Shown: piece after piece, positions 1 through 6,579 of the stretch
How the letters are laid out: every line of letters begins with the position of its first letter
Numbering within the stretch: the first letter of the stretch is position 1
The notes under the pieces: generated by a model
The model's database searches: none
What the model saw: only the letters and a program-made list of their open reading frames with translations
Told to the model about the DNA's origin: nothing
Position numbers and translations under genes: made by a program
Assembly: GCA_020343715.1 (NCBI GenBank)
Contig: CP070808.1
Span: forward strand, 1,221,389 to 1,235,466
Direction of reading: 5' to 3'
Source: Thermoplasmata archaeon
Lineage (GTDB): Archaea > Thermoplasmatota > DTKX01 > GCA-020343715
DNA: 14,078 bases

Positions 1-2487
1 CGTCTCCCGGGGGGTGAAGGTGTACTTGAACTCACCAGTGGCCGATTGTTTGTAACCCTTGGCCTCGAAGGGCACGAAGGTCACTTGTGGGTTGCGCTTG
101 TAGGTCTGGAAGTGGACCTCGCTGAACAGGTAGATGTCAGCGGGCCTGTCCCCGATGATGGTGATGGTCACCTCCATCGCGTCGTTCTTCTTGAGGTCGC
201 AAAGGTACGCGACCCAGCCCGTGCGCATCACGGCCACCTGCTGCACCTGGTCGGGGCCCGGGTCCTTGAAGGTCTTCGAGCTGGTGGGCTCCAGGGCCTT
301 GATGATGATGTCGCTGTCGCCGTAGTTCCTCTGGACCGTGATGGTCATCGAGGCGGTGTCGATGACCGCCTTGGAGTCGATGACCGTCAGCACCACGGTG
401 TAGGTGCCCGGGTCCTCGTAGGTGTGCTGCGGGTTGGCCAGGGTGCTGGGGTCCGAACCGTCGTCGAAGTCCCACGTGAAGCTGATGCGGCCCTCGCCAT
501 CGATGTCGTACGAGCCCGTGGAGGACCAGTGCAGTGACATGTTGGTCCACAGGTCGTCGGGGTCCTCCTGGAGGACTATGACGGCCACGGGCGGGTGGTT
601 CTCCGGGTCGATGATGGCGGTGGTGGTTGCCGACTGGGTCAGCAGGCCATCGGTCACCCAGAGGGTGACGGTGTACGTGGCGGTGATCTTGTAGGTGTGG
701 GTCGAGAAGGGCGAGTCGGACCACTCGGTCCTGGTGTTGTCGCCGAAGTCCCACTTGTACTGCAGCCTGTCCTCGGAGTCCGGGTCCGACGACCGGGAGC
801 CGTCGAAGGTGATCTCGTTGTTGGTCTCGTCGAACATGGTCGCCGGCGGCACGACGATGGGGGCGTTGTTGGTGCGCACCCACACGTTCATGTAGCCGTA
901 CTTGACGCCGTCGAAGAGGGTGAGGGTCACGTTGTACTCGCCCTCCACCAGGAACTTGTGTCCGGTCCTGGCTATCGTGGCCACGTTGGGGTTCTCCTCG
1001 GTGGCGTACACGTCGTCGAACTCCCACTTGAAGGACTTGATGAGCTGTCCGTCGGGGTCGTACGATTCTGTCGCGTCGAATACGACGGTGTCACCCAGGT
1101 TGACCCTGATCTCCATGCCGCGGTACTCCGGGGAGTTCTTCGGCGGGGTGATGTCCTCCCAGGCCGATGCGGTGATCTCCAGCACGGCCTCGGGCTCGAC
1201 GTTGGGCTCGACTATGACCAGGATGGTCTTCTTCACCCGTCCGTTGGTCTCGTTCCCGTCGAAGGCCTCCACCTCCAGAAGGTACTCGCCCGGTGTCTTG
1301 TAGCTGTGGTTGACGTACTCCGACGTGCTGGTGAAACCGTCGCCGAAGTCCCAGTGCACGGACACCACGTCCTCGTCCGGGTCCTCCAGGACGGTCCTCC
1401 ACTCGGTGTTGACGTGCGTGTGGGTCGTCACCGTGTCGGGCACGTTGTCGAACAGGCCGAAGTTGTCCTTCTCCTGGACTGTCAGCTTCGGTGGGTGGTT
1501 CTTGTAGACAACCTGGATGGTCACCGATGTCTCGTTCGTGAAGTAGAGCGAGTTCGATACGTTCAGGGTGATGGTGTACCATCCGGGCTCCTTGAACGAC
1601 CTGTTGTAGGCGTCCTTGTCGTAGACGGGCGGGTACTCCAGCCTGTCGAAGCTCCAGACGAAGCCCAGGGCCTCGCCTGAGGGGTCGCGGGAGCTGCGAC
1701 CGTCGAAGAATATCGGTTCGTTGTTGAAGTAGAACTTGCCTGTGAGGTTACGGTCCAATGGCGCGTCTATCGCCACTTGTGGCACCGGGTTGACCCAGGG
1801 TAGGAAGAGCCTGCTGTCCACCTTCATCTCGGTGTCCGAGAGGAAGCCGCAGTAGACCTTCAGGCGGTTGTGGACGTCGTCGACGGTGTCCGTCCGCCAG
1901 GCCTTGAGGAAGATGCGGGCGTTGGTCATGTCCTTGGACATCTCGGGCTCGCGGAAGTAGACGGTGCCCTGCAGGACCACGTGCTCAGGGGAAGCGTTGT
2001 GGAGGGTGGTGTAGGGCGGGAAGTCGATGGTGGTGTCGTTGATGCCGTCACCGTTGCGGTCGATCTCCACCTTGAAGCGGACCGTCTTTCCAGGGACGTC
2101 CTGGGAGTTGACGTATACGTCCAGCTTCGCATCCAGGTCCGGGTCGTGGGCCGAGGAGACCTTCTGGCCCGTCTGGAAGGGGTAGTTGAAGATGCGGGCG
2201 TAGTCCTCGCCCTGGACGATGCTCGCCACCGAGGTGACGCCCCTCTCAACCTGGTAGAAGTTGAGGTAGTAGGGCCCTCTGTCCGCCCGGCGGGCGTTGA
2301 GGTACATTATCATGGGGTCGTTCTCGAACGCGATGGGCTCGGGATTGAAATCGTTGGTCTCGTCCGATTCGGCGGAGGCGACGTCGACCGATGGGAGGGG
2401 GGTCTCCCCGACGTTTGCGCCCAGGCCAGTGATGTACATGCCCGAAGCAAGCATGATGAAGACGACTATGACCGCGTAGGCCTTCAT
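1..2487 (-). CDS. Secreted multi-PKD-domain surface protein, partial (C-terminus beyond left edge)
   Basis: The minus frame is free of stops from the ATG at 2487 to the window edge (829 codons), with an in-frame TAA just upstream at 2511-2509. Residues 1-25 form a signal peptide (MKAYAVIVVFIMLASGMYI...). Residues 40-246 are an unrecognised beta-rich region with an Asp-rich DRNGDGIND stretch that could bind calcium. Five PKD-type Ig folds follow at about 247-330, 332-427, 430-539, 540-628 and 632-720, the last four carrying variants of the WDFGDG signature (WDFGDG, WEFDD, WDFGDN, WDFDDG). The visible end (730-829) resembles a GOLD/PPC-like beta domain (ADIYLF...FKYTFTP). PKD proteins of this kind are extracellular and are thought to mediate protein or carbohydrate contacts. 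No catalytic domain is visible, but one could lie beyond the edge. The proximal TATA box would give an almost leaderless mRNA. Confidence 0.9.
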   Translation of the reverse strand, partial: MKAYAVIVVFIMLASGMYITGLGANVGETPLPSVDVASAESDETNDFNPEPIAFENDPMIMYLNARRADRGPYYLNFYQVERGVTSVASIVQGEDYARIFNYPFQTGQKVSSAHDPDLDAKLDVYVNSQDVPGKTVRFKVEIDRNGDGINDTTIDFPPYTTLHNASPEHVVLQGTVYFREPEMSKDMTNARIFLKAWRTDTVDDVHNRLKVYCGFLSDTEMKVDSRLFLPWVNPVPQVAIDAPLDRNLTGKFYFNNEPIFFDGRSSRDPSGEALGFVWSFDRLEYPPVYDKDAYNRSFKEPGWYTITLNVSNSLYFTNETSVTIQVVYKNHPPKLTVQEKDNFGLFDNVPDTVTTHTHVNTEWRTVLEDPDEDVVSVHWDFGDGFTSTSEYVNHSYKTPGEYLLEVEAFDGNETNGRVKKTILVIVEPNVEPEAVLEITASAWEDITPPKNSPEYRGMEIRVNLGDTVVFDATESYDPDGQLIKSFKWEFDDVYATEENPNVATIARTGHKFLVEGEYNVTLTLFDGVKYGYMNVWVRTNNAPIVVPPATMFDETNNEITFDGSRSSDPDSEDRLQYKWDFGDNTRTEWSDSPFSTHTYKITATYTVTLWVTDGLLTQSATTTAIIDPENHPPVAVIVLQEDPDDLWTNMSLHWSSTGSYDIDGEGRISFTWDFDDGSDPSTLANPQHTYEDPGTYTVVLTVIDSKAVIDTASMTITVQRNYGDSDIIIKALEPTSSKTFKDPGPDQVQQVAVMRTGWVAYLCDLKKNDAMEVTITIIGDRPADIYLFSEVHFQTYKRNPQVTFVPFEAKGYKQSATGEFKYTFTPRET
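328..1749 (-). repeat. Five tandem PKD domains in the left-edge surface protein
   Basis: Five consecutive units of about 83-110 residues share the PKD pattern: an HPP/NNAP or similar linker, an FDG.S.DPD-type strand, a W(D/E)F(G/D)D core, an H.Y...G.Y turn and a V.L.V.D.. final strand. The first unit is the most divergent (DGRSSRDPSG...FVWSFD). Identity between units is low, so this is an old domain array and not a recent DNA duplication. Confidence 0.85.
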
Positions 2488-2507
2488 GTGACATTTCCCC
2501 TGAACGG

Positions 2508-2516
2508 TTTATATAT
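2508..2516 (-). promoter_or_regulatory. Proximal TATA box of the PKD-protein gene
   Basis: On the minus strand the sequence ATATATAAA lies 21-29 nt upstream of the ATG at 2487. Archaeal transcription starts about 22-27 nt downstream of the TATA box, so the mRNA would begin at or a few bases before the start codon, i.e. leaderless or nearly so. This fits the lack of a good ribosome binding site (only GGGGAA about 8-13 nt upstream). Confidence 0.65.
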
Positions 2517-2551
2517 CCAGCTATCCCTTGGGGCTGGAACAGTTTTGTCGT

Positions 2552-2567
2552 ATAGGGGTGCCCCTAT
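2552..2567. promoter_or_regulatory. Perfect palindrome overlapping the distal TATA box, candidate operator
   Basis: ATAGGGG-TG-CCCCTAT has two 7-bp half-sites that are exact reverse complements around a 2-bp centre. It begins inside the distal minus-strand TATA box (2565-2572) and extends towards the expected start site, the usual place for an archaeal repressor operator. The 2-bp centre makes it a poor RNA hairpin and favours a dimeric DNA-binding protein. No regulator gene lies in the window. Confidence 0.45.
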
Positions 2568-2579
2568 TTATAGTTTTTA
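2565..2579 (-). promoter_or_regulatory. Distal BRE/TATA promoter of the PKD-protein gene
   Basis: The minus strand reads AAAAAC followed by TATAAATA, a close match to the archaeal BRE plus TATA arrangement. The expected start is near 2541-2546, giving a leader of about 55-60 nt before the ATG at 2487. Together with the proximal TATA box it would form tandem promoters. The plus-strand reading TTTATA has no purine-rich BRE, so the minus orientation is preferred. Confidence 0.5.
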
Positions 2580-2601
2580 GGTTCCTTCACTGTACGTGGA
2601 C

Positions 2602-2632
2602 GTACTGGCTATCTGGCCAGAGTACCGTTTTT
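2602..2632 (+). other. Imperfect hairpin followed by a T5 run, function unclear
   Basis: GTACTGGC (2602-2609) pairs with GCCA-GA-GTAC (2616-2625), giving 8 bp with a 2-nt bulge and a 6-nt loop, and is followed by five Ts at 2628-2632. It looks like a weak plus-strand terminator, but no plus-strand gene precedes it in the window. It could end a short RNA or limit read-through; chance is also possible. Confidence 0.25.
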
Positions 2633-2690
2633 CGCACCGTTGTCGCGGGTCCGAAACACACCCTTCTCCGAACCCGGTGGCGGGGTATTG

Positions 2691-2716
2691 GGGCCCGTAC
2701 TGGTCCATATGGGCCC
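2691..2716. promoter_or_regulatory. Pair of GGGCCC palindromes just upstream of the rpoK promoter
   Basis: GGGCCC occurs at 2691-2696 and again at 2711-2716, 20 bp start to start (about two helical turns), with similar flanks (TTGGGGCCC and TATGGGCCCAA). The second copy abuts the BRE of the rpoK promoter. The geometry would suit a protein binding one face of the DNA, but no known regulator is recognised. Confidence 0.3.
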
Positions 2717-2729
2717 AAACGTTTATAAT
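2715..2729 (+). promoter_or_regulatory. BRE/TATA promoter of the rpoK-rps2-memo operon
   Basis: CCAAACG followed by TTTATAAT matches the archaeal BRE plus TATA pattern. Transcription is expected to begin near 2748-2752, giving a leader of roughly 25 nt that contains the ribosome binding site at 2762-2768. No other promoter-like element is visible inside the operon. Confidence 0.65.
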
Positions 2730-2761
2730 GCAGTTCTGGTATCCCCCGTGGGACGAGCCAC

Positions 2762-2768
2762 AGGTGAT
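2762..2768 (+). promoter_or_regulatory. Ribosome binding site that decides the rpoK start (CTG)
   Basis: AGGTGAT is complementary to the CACCU-containing 3' end of archaeal 16S rRNA. It ends 5 nt before the CTG at 2774, normal spacing. The only nearby ATG (2767) overlaps this element and lies in the wrong frame, so it cannot be served by it. Confidence 0.6.
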
Positions 2769-2773
2769 GACCT

Positions 2774-2974
2774 CTGGAGCAACCGCTTTCACGTTTCGAG
2801 AAGGCGCGCATCATCGGCGCGAGGGCACTGCAGCTGTCAATGGGTGCCCCGGTGTTGATCAAGATAACGGAGAGTGTCATCGACCCGGTGCGCATAGCTA
2901 CCATGGAGTTCGAGAAGGGCGTCATACCCATCTCGGTGAACCGGAGGAACAAGGTCCGGTTCAATTGGGAGTAG
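2774..2974 (+). CDS. rpoK: DNA-directed RNA polymerase subunit K (Rpo6, RPB6 family)
   Basis: This small subunit binds the clamp region of archaeal RNA polymerase and helps assemble the core. The frame ending with TAG at 2972-2974 encodes the family core [15 protein letters not shown], then MGAPVLI, DPVRIA and the C-terminal [10 protein letters not shown]...FNWE. The product is 66 residues, about the usual archaeal size. Two TGA codons at 2765-2770 close the frame upstream, and between them and the conserved SRFEK there is no ATG, GTG or TTG. The CTG at 2774 is the only plausible start and has an AGGTGAT ribosome binding site 5 nt ahead. The alternatives are a sequencing frameshift or a different non-standard start. 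It lies 23 bp before rps2 in the same operon, a common archaeal arrangement. Confidence 0.88.
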   Translation: MEQPLSRFEKARIIGARALQLSMGAPVLIKITESVIDPVRIATMEFEKGVIPISVNRRNKVRFNWE

Positions 2975-2997
2975 CTCGGCAACGGAGATGTATTCAC

Positions 2998-3615
2998 ATG
3001 GACGATGAAACTGCGACCGAACAGTCCCTCTTGGTGGCCGAGGACCTGTACCTCACGTCCGGCGTCCACATCGGGACCCAGCAGAAGAGCGCAGACATGC
3101 GCAGGTTCATCTTCAAGGTCCGCAACGACGGCCTTTACGTGCTGGACATCAAGTCCACCGATGAGCGGGTCAGGGTAGCCGCCAACTTCCTCGCGGGGAT
3201 GGATCCCGAGAGGGTCCTGGTGGTGTGCCAGAGGCAGTACGGCCAGAAGCCCGCCAGGGAGTTCGCCAAGAACATCGGCGCCAAGTCGATGGTGGGCCGC
3301 TTCGTGCCGGGCACGCTGACCAACCCGCTCCTTCCCACCTTCTTCGAGCCCGACGTCATCGTGGTCACCGACCCGTCGGCGGACCAGCAGGCGCTGCGTG
3401 AGGCCGTCAACGTGGGGATCCCCGTGGTCGCCCTGTGCGACGCCAACAACGACCTGAAGTACGTTGACCTGGCCATTCCCGCCAACAACAAGGGCCGCAG
3501 GAGCCTGGCCCTCGTGTACTGGCTCCTTACCCGCGAGGTCCTCAGGTCCAAAAAGGTTATTACGAGGGACGACGAATTCAATCTCGAACTCGACGAGTTC
3601 GAGGCCACGCTATGA
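2998..3615 (+). CDS. rps2: 30S ribosomal protein S2 (uS2, archaeal type)
   Basis: This is a small-subunit protein on the body-head junction of the 30S particle, needed for translation initiation. The 205-residue product has the family features: [12 protein letters not shown] near the N-terminus, then [17 protein letters not shown], the central [12 protein letters not shown] segment, [34 protein letters not shown], and the C-terminal [15 protein letters not shown]. Length and the absence of the bacterial coiled-coil insertion fit archaeal uS2. The ATG at 2998 has GGAGAT 8 nt upstream; the same frame stays open to 2596, but that extension lies over rpoK in another frame and matches nothing. Its TGA overlaps the Memo start (ATGA at 3612-3615), implying translational coupling. 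Confidence 0.95.
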   Translation: MDDETATEQSLLVAEDLYLTSGVHIGTQQKSADMRRFIFKVRNDGLYVLDIKSTDERVRVAANFLAGMDPERVLVVCQRQYGQKPAREFAKNIGAKSMVGRFVPGTLTNPLLPTFFEPDVIVVTDPSADQQALREAVNVGIPVVALCDANNDLKYVDLAIPANNKGRRSLALVYWLLTREVLRSKKVITRDDEFNLELDEFEATL

Positions 3616-4475
3616 GGAACCCTGTCGTCGCTGGTCGCTTCTACGAGGGGAGGGAAAAGGCGCTTCGGCGCCAGATAGAGGACTGTTACAGGCACAGCCT
3701 CGGCCCTGGCAGCCTGCCTGAGGTCAACACAGAACCGCCATCCCATCCGGCGGGATGGGTCGTTCCCCACGCGGGCTACCTCTACTCGGGCCCGGTGGCC
3801 GCCTTCGCCTTCCAGGACATGGCGACCCGTGGCGTCCCCGACACCGTGGTGGTCTACGGGACCCAGCACTACTCCACCAGCTCTGTGGCCATCAGCTACG
3901 AGGACCACCTGACCCCCCTGGGCCCGTGCAAGGTCGACCGGGATCTGGCGGAGGCGGTGACCAGGGGCCCCATCGAGCACCACGATTACGTGCACGACAG
4001 GGAGCACTCCTTGGAGGTCCAGCTCCCCTTCCTGCAGCACCTCTCCCCCGATACGCGGATCCTGCCCATCGCCGTCGGTCGCATCTCGCCCGAGAGGGCC
4101 GCCGAGGTGGGGGCCGTGGTGCGCGAGGAGTTGGGCGACAGGCCCTTCTCCGTTCTGGCGTCCACGGACTTCACCCACAACGACTTCATGCACACCGCGA
4201 CCAGGGACGACCTGGAGTGGCTCAGGGGGAGGGACCGGATGGCCATCGACCGCATCCTGGAGCGCGACGTCAAGGGCCTTTACGACGTGGTCACCGAGAA
4301 CGACATCACCATGTGCGGCATGCCGCCGGTGATGGCGATGCTGGAGACTGTGCAGGGAGAGACCGCGGAGTTGCTGAAGTACGCCTGCTCGGCCCAGGTG
4401 GCGCCATCCAGCTACGTGGTGGGGTACGCCGCCATCCGCATTGGCCCCCTGGAGATGGACGTTCTGGAGAAGTGA
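3612..4475 (+). CDS. amrB: Memo-family protein (AmmeMemoRadiSam system protein B)
   Basis: The 287-residue product is full length for archaeal Memo proteins, whose fold resembles class III extradiol dioxygenases. Landmarks in order are [10 protein letters not shown] at the N-terminus, [14 protein letters not shown] (His53), [10 protein letters not shown] (His86), the [12 protein letters not shown] block (Glu131/His132), [10 protein letters not shown] (His189) and [11 protein letters not shown] (Cys235). His53, His86 and Cys235 correspond to the metal ligands reported for human MEMO1. The usual GP(N/S)H motif is GTQH here. The biochemical role of archaeal Memo is not settled; it is linked to AMMECR1 and a radical SAM protein, neither of which is in the window. 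The gene overlaps rps2 by 4 bp, a neighbourhood seen in many Euryarchaeota, where it often precedes mevalonate-pathway genes; here the next gene is convergent. Confidence 0.92.
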   Translation: MRNPVVAGRFYEGREKALRRQIEDCYRHSLGPGSLPEVNTEPPSHPAGWVVPHAGYLYSGPVAAFAFQDMATRGVPDTVVVYGTQHYSTSSVAISYEDHLTPLGPCKVDRDLAEAVTRGPIEHHDYVHDREHSLEVQLPFLQHLSPDTRILPIAVGRISPERAAEVGAVVREELGDRPFSVLASTDFTHNDFMHTATRDDLEWLRGRDRMAIDRILERDVKGLYDVVTENDITMCGMPPVMAMLETVQGETAELLKYACSAQVAPSSYVVGYAAIRIGPLEMDVLEK

Positions 4476-4477
4476 GG

Positions 4478-4490
4478 CCCCTCAAAGGGG
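4478..4490. terminator. Short inverted repeat at the convergent gene ends
   Basis: CCCCT-CAA-AGGGG forms a 5-bp G/C-rich stem across the 6-bp gap and the last codon of the minus-strand permease. It sits where both the memo transcript and the opposing ABC operon must end. There is no T run on either side, so its role as a terminator is uncertain. Confidence 0.3.
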
Positions 4491-5891
4491 GGCGGTAAGC
4501 GCCTCCATGGGGCTCATCGCCGAGGCCTTCCTGGCGGGTATCTCTGTCCCGACCAGCGCGGCGAAGACGACGGCCAGCACCGTTCCCAAGGCGATGAAGG
4601 GGACCGTCCGACCCGGCGCCAGGATGATGCCCAGGTCCTCCACCTCGTAGACGACGTTCAGAATGCTCGACGAGATGACCAACCCCGAGAAGAATCCGAT
4701 GACCCAGCCCATCATGCCGATGAAGAGGGCGTCCCACCGGACCAGGTTCTTCACCTGCTCCCGGGATAGGCCCAGGGCCCTGAGGGTCCCGATCTCCCGG
4801 ACCCGTTGGGTCACCGTTAGGAAGCTGGTGTTGGCGATGCCCAGCACCATTCCTACGAGTATCACCACCACCGACAGCACGAGCCAGCTGTATATGGCGT
4901 CGGTCAGCGACCGGGCCATCTGGCTCTCGGTCCCACGGCTGAGGGAGGTCACGAAGAGGGATGTGGTCCTGTCCGACTCGTCCAGGAGCCGCTCGGTCAG
5001 GGCCTGCATGTCCACCCCGCCCTCCCTCACCTCCACCGAGATCGCCTCGCAGCGGGGGCCATCCACGGTATGGCCGGCACCGGTGAGGTTCGAGAAGTAC
5101 GCCAGGGGGACGTACGCGTTGTCGTCGGTGGAGAGGTCCTTGTCCAGGATCCCCCTGAGCCGGAGCCCGGATAGGCCCGGCAGCCGGGTCGACGTGACCG
5201 GGCCCCGGGACCTGAGGTCCTCCACGGGCGCCTCGAGCCATGTCTCCCCGTCGGGGGCCAGGTCGATGACGTCGCCGGGCCGGGCGTCGGGGTACTCGTC
5301 CAGCCAGAGCTGGTGGCCAAGCACCACGTCGGCAGCGCCCGGGTCGTCCAGGTGCTCCCCGTTGGACAGTCCCAGGTAGGTGTGGTACTCGGTGTAGGGG
5401 GTGGTGAGGCCCTTCCCCGGGTCCACGGCGACGAGACGGCTCACGTGGTACGTGAGGCCCGTGAACGGGGTCCGGCCCATCACCCGCTCGGTGTAGGGGT
5501 ACGCCGTGGCGCCGTCGACGGAGCCCACGTGCTGCTGGGCCGCGAAGCCCACGTCCGTCACCTCGTCGGGGTCGTACAGCGTGGTGGCGAACAGTCCCAC
5601 GAAGTCTCCCTCCTGGGTCTGGACGAAGTCGGAGATGGGGAGCTCGGGGGTGCCGAAGGTGTAGTCCAGGAGCTCCCTCTGCTCAGCGCCCTCCAGGCCG
5701 ACCGACAGGGAGCCGACGATGATTATGAAGGCCACCGCGACGGCCACGGCGGTTATGGTGGCGCCCACCCGGACCGGGTTGGCCCGGGCGTTGGCGAGGA
5801 TGTAGCCGTAGGCCTTCAGGCTCAGCTCGTCCTCCTTTGGCGGGTCCCGTACGGGGACTTCCTCCTCACCTCTGCGCTTCCTTCCGCTCAC
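4482..5891 (-). CDS. ABC transporter permease, FtsX/MacB (LolC/E) family
   Basis: The 469-residue product has the four-helix FtsX/MacB layout: a basic/acidic cytoplasmic N-terminus, TM1 at about 43-65 (ATITAVAVAVAFIIIVG), a large extracytoplasmic domain to about 330, and TM2-TM4 at about 333-354, 388-411 and 430-448. The cytoplasmic coupling loop TQRVREIGTLRALGLSREQV after TM2 and the C-terminal IPARKASAMSPMEAL are family signatures. It should pair with the upstream permease and the ATPase as a heterodimeric complex. The start is GTG at 5891, with GGTGTGAT just upstream; it overlaps the ATPase gene by 26 bp and no better in-frame start follows. Bacterial relatives extract lipoproteins or drive efflux of peptides and toxins; the substrate here is unknown. 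Confidence 0.88.
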   Translation of the reverse strand: MSGRKRRGEEEVPVRDPPKEDELSLKAYGYILANARANPVRVGATITAVAVAVAFIIIVGSLSVGLEGAEQRELLDYTFGTPELPISDFVQTQEGDFVGLFATTLYDPDEVTDVGFAAQQHVGSVDGATAYPYTERVMGRTPFTGLTYHVSRLVAVDPGKGLTTPYTEYHTYLGLSNGEHLDDPGAADVVLGHQLWLDEYPDARPGDVIDLAPDGETWLEAPVEDLRSRGPVTSTRLPGLSGLRLRGILDKDLSTDDNAYVPLAYFSNLTGAGHTVDGPRCEAISVEVREGGVDMQALTERLLDESDRTTSLFVTSLSRGTESQMARSLTDAIYSWLVLSVVVILVGMVLGIANTSFLTVTQRVREIGTLRALGLSREQVKNLVRWDALFIGMMGWVIGFFSGLVISSSILNVVYEVEDLGIILAPGRTVPFIALGTVLAVVFAALVGTEIPARKASAMSPMEALTAPL

Positions 5892-6579
5892 TCATCACAC
5901 CGTCCCGGAGAAGGTAAACGATCTCCCCCCGCTCGGCCACCTCGTCGTCGTGGGTGACCAGGATCACCGTCCGTCCCTCCTCCACCAGGTCTGAGAACAG
6001 CCGGAGGACGCCCTCGCCCGTCTCGTGGTCCAGGTTGCCCGTGGGCTCGTCGGCCAGGACCAGCGGGGGGTCGTTTATGAGGGCCCTAGCCACCGCGAGG
6101 CGCTGGCGCTCCCCGCCCGATAGCTGGGCCGGCAGGTGGTCCCACCGGTCGGCCAGGCCCACCCTCTCCAGAAGGGCCAGTGCCCTGTCCAGGGGCGGAT
6201 CCCCGTCGAACATCGCAGGCACCAGCACGTTCTCCACCGCGTTGAGGGAGGGTATCAGGTTGAAGAACTGGAACACGAAGCCCACGTGGTGCTTACGGAA
6301 GGAGGTGAGGGCGTCATCGGTGAGGCGACCCAGCTCCTGGTCGGCCACCTTCACAGAGCCTGACGTGGGCACGTCCATGGCCCCGATGACGTTCAGGAGG
6401 GTGGTCTTGCCGGACCCCGAGGGTCCCTGGATGGTCGCCATCGTGCCGACGGGGAGCGTCATGCTGACTTCCCTGAGGGCGTGCACCTCCCGGGAGCCCA
6501 TCATGAAGGTCCTGTTCACGTTCCTGAGGACGACCATGGGTCCGGTCCTCCCCTCGCCTTCCTTCCTTCGATCACTCAT
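5866..6579 (-). CDS. ABC transporter ATP-binding protein, LolD/MacB family
   Basis: The 237-residue ATPase carries all the ABC motifs: Walker A GPSGSGKT (52-59), Q-loop Gln104 in FVFQFFNLIPSLNAVENV, signature LSGGERQR (153-160), Walker B LVLADEPT (173-180), D-loop GNLDHETG, and switch His210. The FNLIPSLNAVENV segment and overall length place it with LolD/MacB-type ATPases serving FtsX-fold permeases. The ATG at 6579 has GGAGG 9 nt upstream and overlaps the stop of the preceding permease by 8 bp; its own end overlaps the next permease by 26 bp. The three genes are clearly one operon. It would couple ATP hydrolysis to movement of the two permeases (mechanotransmission in MacB), without necessarily moving substrate across the membrane. 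Confidence 0.95.
   Translation of the reverse strand: MSDRRKEGEGRTGPMVVLRNVNRTFMMGSREVHALREVSMTLPVGTMATIQGPSGSGKTTLLNVIGAMDVPTSGSVKVADQELGRLTDDALTSFRKHHVGFVFQFFNLIPSLNAVENVLVPAMFDGDPPLDRALALLERVGLADRWDHLPAQLSGGERQRLAVARALINDPPLVLADEPTGNLDHETGEGVLRLFSDLVEEGRTVILVTHDDEVAERGEIVYLLRDGVMSERKEAQR

Noticed and set aside
46..1680. Several plus-strand and alternative minus-strand ORFs over the PKD gene
   Set aside because: They are shadows of the minus PKD frame, with no domains and biased Val/Gly/Arg content.
2580..2715. Possible tRNA in the intergenic region
   Set aside because: GGGTCCGAAAC and GGGTTCGGAG look like T-loop fragments, but no acceptor, D or anticodon stem can be drawn on either strand.
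2596..2997. N-terminal extension of the uS2 frame back to 2596
   Set aside because: The frame is open but overlaps rpoK in another frame, matches no uS2 N-terminus, and the ATG at 2998 has a proper GGAGAT site.
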